Shown here: positions 8,451 to 12,242 of the stretch, in pieces
Position numbering within the stretch: position 1 is the stretch's first letter
Layout: each line of letters begins with the position of its first letter
Assembly: GCA_003024985.2 (NCBI GenBank)
Contig: PXIH01S0042064.1
Direction: 5' to 3' (one strand)
DNA from: Euperipatoides rowelli
Lineage: Eukaryota; Onychophora; Udeonychophora; Euonychophora; Peripatopsidae
Length of the DNA: 12,242 bases
The notes under the pieces: generated by a model
The model's database searches: none
The model's input: only the letters and a program-made list of their open reading frames with translations
Told to the model about the DNA's origin: nothing
Translations under genes and position numbers: made by a program

Positions 8451-8479
8451 CTGACTATAACTATATAAGTTATAGTCAG
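8451..8479. repeat. 11-bp perfect inverted repeat at the nested-insertion 5' junction
   Basis: The arms CTGACTATAAC (8451-8461) and GTTATAGTCAG (8469-8479) are perfect reverse complements, separated by TATATAA. The arm at 8469-8479 belongs to the host RT frame, where on the minus strand it encodes the LTI part of QYLTITY. The other arm therefore looks like an inverted copy of target DNA made at the 5' junction of the insertion. Confidence 0.85.
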
Positions 8480-10326
8480 ATATTGAGATGAAGATTTGCC
8501 TGGCAGCCCTCCGAACTGGTAAGGATCCAATTTATTATAAATTAATGGTAAAATATAATTCAGAATATGCCTTTCACATATCTTTATTAATGGAGAAGAT
8601 ATTGATACTGGTCTCAACTGTTGTGGTCTTATTGGATTAGGAGATTTTGGGATAAGTATAAGATTTGTAGTTTTCCATATAAGAGGCACTTTTCCTGTTG
8701 TGATAGATTGATCAAAGAAGTGATTGGACCAGGTAATTCGAGTGAAAGCTCACTTCATTAAAATTAGGGGATGGAATCAGCCGACATAGCTAGATTAGGA
8801 TTAACTTGATTGAGACAATTAAATACATGTAGGCTATTTCTTCCATTAAAGGAATACTATATTTAAAGTTTAAACTGCTATTACAATCAATTAAAGACAT
8901 ACGAGTGTTTGACAATGCTTTAAGAACACTATAACATTTATTAAATTTACTACTATTATCGTGACCCAAAATATTTTCAAACAAACTATTTTTTCTGCAT
9001 TTAATAACGAATTTGATTTTATTGCTCAATAATTTAATTTGATCATAATTTTTTGAAATGAAAGCAAGATTTCTTTTATTTATTAGGATCTTTATTTCTT
9101 CATTAAACCATTCCGGGGAGTTGTGATGTCTCCAAAGGAAAACAACAATAATAAATATTTTTAATTAACTCCTGGAAATAAGATGCAGCTGAGTCAATAT
9201 CTTTATTGTCATAAATGAAACACCAGTCATCATTACCTAATATTGATCCCATTTTCAATAAATTTTGTTTTTCTTTTTGGTCTTGTTGTGATAAATTCAG
9301 ATTTCTTTATATTTACCGATTGTTGAACAGGATCCAACAGTATCAAATTGTGATCACAACCTGCTAAAGGAGATTGAACCATAACATTATATTTAAAGAA
9401 AAAGTTTGAAAAACATTTGTCTAATATGACTTCTCCATGTGTCGTGTCGGTAAGTTAATTAATTGATTGAATGATTTTAAACTTGAAAAAAAAAACGGTG
9501 TCCAAATCATTAAAATCCCAATTATAATAATTTGCACATTAAAATTTATTGTAAGAAGATGATCAATCTCCTCTAAAATATAAACTTTGAGATCGTCATG
9601 AAATATATCATTAGGAGGATAATACACAACAATAAGGTCAACCAAGGTGAGAGACGTGATAGCAAATGTGTTCTGAACATTAATGTAACCTCATCCAAGT
9701 TTAGATCTGTGGCTTCTTTTTTAGACTGCAAACTAATACTATCTTTCAAATACACCAGTGAACCACCACCATGGTGCTTATCAGCTTGGACTCTAATCTT
9801 GTGATGAGCTGTATAGCCAACAATATCAAATGCTTCAGTTTTTTTCGTTTGAAACCCGTGTTTCTACAAATACCACAATATCTGGAATCTTGTTGAAAAT
9901 TGTAGCTTATATTGCTATATAATAGACTGGGAAAAGTATAAATATGTTTTTCAATTCCAACCTTTATTAAATTGTTACGATTCACTCCTCTAGATCGCTT
10001 AAAAGACGATAATTGAGAATGCATAGAAACTATCACAGCGGAATTTAAAAATGTATCTCTTTTTATATTACATCTAAAAGAAGTTTTACCTCTTTTTGGG
10101 TTAAAATACTTGTATATCCTCAAATTAGCGAGATGATAAAAAAACATCAGGATTTATATTAAGACTTCTATTCTTATATCTGTGTGACTTCAAGTAATAG
10201 GATGAGTATTTTTTAAACCTAATGTCAATGCTGTTGGCGTGACAGGGCCTACAAATACCAAATTTCCATCCATTATATCGTGAAACATCTGCATCAATAT
10301 GAAAGAAAATCCAAACTTCACAACAT

Positions 10327-10580
10327 TACTCGTCAGGTAATATCCAATACATCAATTAAATATGTAGTAAACGTTATATACTATTGCTTATAAATAAAAA
10401 ACGACTTAATAATGTATGAAAAATAAAAATTAATAAAAATGACTGTTAGTAGAAGTATCACACAGGCAATAACTAGACGCCATTAAAAATATATAAATTG
10501 TTTAGTCATTTTTATTGTTTTTTTTTTATTAAGAACAATGAATTTCCTCTATGAGAGGAAAATTTTCACAAATTATTAAT
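10327..10580. other. AT-rich flank between LINE and satellite
   Basis: About 250 bases contain no open frame or family motif that I recognise. The only structure is a small hairpin around 10546-10558 (TTTCCTC, a 5-base loop, then GAGGAAA) beside the start of the satellite array. The 5' end of the minus-strand LINE could lie anywhere in this stretch. Confidence 0.5.
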
Positions 10581-12242
10581 CCTAATTTTTACAATCTTTA
10601 GTAATTATTACAAACTCGATCTCTTCAGTCTTGAATAAGTCTTCTAATATCTAGTGTTAGGATCTTCTGATGAGACCAATCTGCACAATAAAATTCAATT
10701 ATTACAATCTTCAGTAATTATTACAAACTAAATCTCTTCGGTGATAAATAAGTCTCCTAATTTCCAATGTTAGGATTTTCTGATGTGACTAATCTGCTTA
10801 GGAAAATTCAACTATTACACTCTTTAGTAATTATTACAAACTCGATTTGTGATGAACAAGTCTCCTAATATCTAGTGTTAGAACATTCTGATGAGACTAA
10901 ACTGCTCAGGAAAATTTAAATATTACACTCCTCAGTAATTATTACAAACTTGATCTCTTCAAAGATGAATACGTCTCCTAATATCTATGTTAGGATCTCT
11001 TGATGACACCATTTTGCTCAGGAAAATCCAATTATTACAATCTTCAATAATTATTAAATTCTCCTAATTCCCAATGTTAGGACCTTTTGATGAGACCAAG
11101 CTGCTCAGGAAAATTTAATTTTTACACTAATTATTACAAATTTGATCTCTTCAGAGATGAATAAGTCTCCTAATGTCTAGTGTTAGAAGCTTTTGATGAG
11201 ACTAATCTGCTCAGGAAAATCTAATTATTATAGTAATTATTACAAACTTAATTTCTTCATAGATGAATAAGTCTCCTACTTTATTGTGTTAGAACTTTCT
11301 AATGAGACCAATCTGCTCAGGAAATTCCAATTATTACAATCTTCAATAATTGTTACAGGGTCGTTTTTTCGGTGATGAATAAATTTCCTAATTTCTAATG
11401 TTACGATCTTCTGAAGTGATCAATCCGCTCAAGAAAATCAATATATTTCAATCTTCAGTAATTATTACAAATTTGATCTCTTGAGTGATGAATAAGCCTC
11501 CTAATTTCTAATGTTAGTAGCTTCTGATGAGACCATAATGCTCAATTAAATCTAATTATTACAAACTTAAGTAATTATTACAAACTTGATCTTTTCAGAA
11601 ATGAAGGCCTATTAATATCTAGTGTTAGAACCTTCTGATAAGATCAATATGCTCAGGAAAATCCAATTATTACAGTAATTATTACAAACTTAATCTCTTC
11701 ATAGATGAATGTCTCCTAATATCTAATGTTAGAACTTTCTGATGAGACCAATCTGCTCAGCAAATTCCAATTATTACAATCTTCAATAATTGTTACAAGG
11801 TCGTTTGTTTTCAGTGATGAATAAGTCTCCTAATTTCTAATGTTAGGATCTTCTGAAGTGATCAATCCGCTCAAGAAAATCCAATTATTACAATCTTCAG
11901 TAATTATTACAAATTTGATCTCTTCAGTGATGAATAAGCCTCCTAATTTCTAATGTTGGTAGCTTCTGATGAGACCAAAATGCTCTGATAAATCAAATTG
12001 TTAGCCTACAGTAATTATTACAAACTTGATCTTTTCAGTGATGAATAAGTCTCCTAATTTCTAGTTTAGAACCTTCTGATGAGTCCAATCTGCTCTGGAA
12101 AATCCAATTATTACAGTAATTATTACAAACTCTATCTCTTCAGAGATGAATAAGTCTCTTAATAGCTAGTGTTAGAACTTTCTGATGAGACCAATCTGCT
12201 CAGGAAAATCCAATTATTAGCCTACAGTAATTATTACAAACT
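10581..12242. repeat. Tandem satellite array, monomers about 104-114 bp
   Basis: The anchor TAATTATTACAAACT and close variants recur at 10602, 10715, 10828, 10936, 11048, 11128, 11234, 11347, 11459, 11572, 11676, 11787, 11901, 12012, 12117 and 12228, giving about fifteen monomers. Most spacings are 104-114 bp; one of 80 bp (11048-11128) marks an internal deletion. Each monomer carries the anchor, then GATCTCTTCAGNGATGAATA, AGTCTCCTAAT, GTTAGNANCTTCTGATGAGA, CCAATCTGCTCAGGAAAATC and AATTATTAC. It is AT-rich, codes for nothing and runs off the window. Satellites of this type are typical of heterochromatin or intergenic arrays; no function is implied. Confidence 0.95.
11234..12116. repeat. Four-monomer higher-order repeat, about 441 bp, two copies
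   Basis: Monomers four positions apart resemble each other more than neighbours do. The pairs 11234/11676, 11347/11787, 11459/11901 and 11572/12012 are separated by 442, 440, 442 and 440 bp and share private markers. The first pair has TTCATAGATGAAT. The second has TAATTGTTACA and CTGAAGTGATCAATCCGCTC. The third has AAGCCTCCTAATTTCTAATG. The fourth has CTTGATCTTTTCAG followed by a shortened junction. The monomer at 12117 begins a third first-type unit, but its successor is not of the second type, so the pattern stops there. This implies amplification of a tetramer block after the monomers had diverged. Confidence 0.85.

Larger units (their letters stand above)
8336..8468 (-). mobile_element. 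Nested insertion of a short LINE 3'-end copy
   Basis: This block splits the RT coding frame of the surrounding minus-strand LINE: QYLTITY ends at about 8470 and DRIIRTLE resumes at about 8332. On the minus strand the block carries GGCTAGTGCTTTAT, ATTGTATT, TTTAAATAAATACG and then (AAT)12. The host element's 3' UTR at 6990-7065 has the same elements in the same order before its own (AAT)n tail. The simplest reading is a strongly 5'-truncated copy of a related LINE, or of a SINE sharing its tail, inserted in the same orientation as the host. A 14-bp tandem duplication inside explains most of the length difference. The similarity was judged by eye in AT-rich DNA, so the insertion itself is firmer than its family. 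Confidence 0.6.
6990..10326 (-). mobile_element. Decayed CR1/Jockey-type LINE retrotransposon, (AAT)n-tailed
   Basis: Read on the minus strand from 10326 down to 6990, this region gives in order an N-terminal extension, an apurinic-type endonuclease (VETR, VYYPPND, DFN, GCDHN), a linker (SPEWFNEEIKILINKRN), reverse transcriptase (LRPVSISSP, QFGG, DFSKAYD, GVLQGSVLG, KYVDD), a thumb segment, and the C-terminal RPILEYCAPVW and LTSLEDRSKSLSLKFA motifs. It then has a 3' UTR and four ATT units (plus strand) at 6990-7001, a microsatellite tail typical of CR1-like elements. The RPILEYCAPVW-type C-terminus places it in the CR1/L2/Rex1/Jockey assemblage and separates it from the L1/Tx1 element at 1559-6435. 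The exact clade cannot be set by eye. The true 5' end is not resolved. Confidence 0.85.
7249..10326 (-). pseudogene. CR1/Jockey-type ORF2 remnant, endonuclease-reverse transcriptase
   Basis: The catalytic Glu-Thr of the endonuclease is at 9859-9864, VYYPPN near 9610-9627, DFN at 9509-9517 and the CDHN form of the SDH motif at 9347-9358. The linker has the usual DW-to-CFPL spacing near 9120-9225. In the RT, motif A keeps its catalytic Asp (8272-8274) in DFSKAYD at 8254-8277, motif B (GVLQGSVLG) abuts a G17 run, and motif C is YVDD at 7994-8005. The thumb includes KCKLS and ILGLLIQDDLS (about 7760-7860). The C-terminus ends at TAG 7249-7251. Frameshifts lie near 9840, 9690, 9520, 8300 and 8080, with stops such as the one near 9458, and a nested insertion splits the RT between QYLTITY and DRIIRTLE. 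The stretch 10139-10326 is a tentative N-terminal extension with Cys residues (CCEVW, CRPCH). Confidence 0.85.

Noticed and set aside
9598-9804. 68-codon plus-strand open frame
   Set aside because: It is the antisense shadow of the endonuclease domain on the minus strand.
10660-12200. Hammerhead-ribozyme-like words in satellite monomers (CTGATGAG followed about 14 bases later by GAAA)
   Set aside because: Stem II cannot form: the bases after CTGATGA are not complementary to those just before GAAA, and the closing G-C pair is replaced by G-G. No cleavage-site stem III fits nearby on either strand. The words alone are not enough.
10581-12242. CRISPR-like array of repeats
   Set aside because: The whole unit of about 110 bp is repeated with no unique spacers, and the context is animal-type LINE DNA. 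It is a satellite.

Overview
The window is very AT-rich (roughly 70% or more by eye), non-coding animal-type nuclear DNA. It shows no bacterial gene organisation. The recognisable content is decayed retrotransposons, simple repeats and a satellite array. Two non-LTR (LINE) elements of different superfamilies, long homopolymers, splice-site-like signals and an AT-rich satellite all point to a metazoan, perhaps an invertebrate or marine animal. The species cannot be named from sequence alone.

Layout: (1) 1-1558 is AT-rich sequence with no convincing gene. It holds a T12A12 palindrome and one candidate 39-nt minus-strand exon. (2) About 1559-6435, plus strand, is a nearly full-length but inactivated L1/Tx1-group LINE. 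Its ORF1 (RRM-like segments, a CCHC zinc knuckle, a Lys/Ser-rich tail) overlaps ORF2 (endonuclease, reverse transcriptase, C-terminal zinc-binding motif) by 10 nt, and the element ends in a short A10 tail. A 9-bp direct repeat may be its target-site duplication. (3) 6443-6989 is a spacer with a T14G9 tract. (4) About 6990-10326, minus strand, is a second decayed LINE of the CR1/Jockey-type group. It carries endonuclease, RT, thumb and C-terminal domains, a 3' UTR and an (AAT)n tail. Its RT frame is split by a nested insertion of roughly 130 bp that itself ends in (AAT)12 and resembles the host element's own 3' UTR. (5) 10327-10580 is AT-rich flank. (6) 10581 to the window end is a tandem satellite with monomers of about 104-114 bp. 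Part of it is a four-monomer higher-order repeat of about 441 bp, and the array continues past the window.

The two LINEs lie tail to tail. Each was once autonomous: the endonuclease nicks the target, the RT primes cDNA synthesis there, and ORF1 in the first element binds nucleic acid. Both are now dead through many frameshifts and stops, and the first also has an Asp-to-Asn change at the first catalytic residue of its RT. No intact protein-coding gene, tRNA, rRNA or CRISPR array was found. I see no new functional system. The most informative signals are the nested self-related insertion with a fold-back junction, the higher-order satellite structure, the possible microexon and the excess of a TAGSCTA motif.
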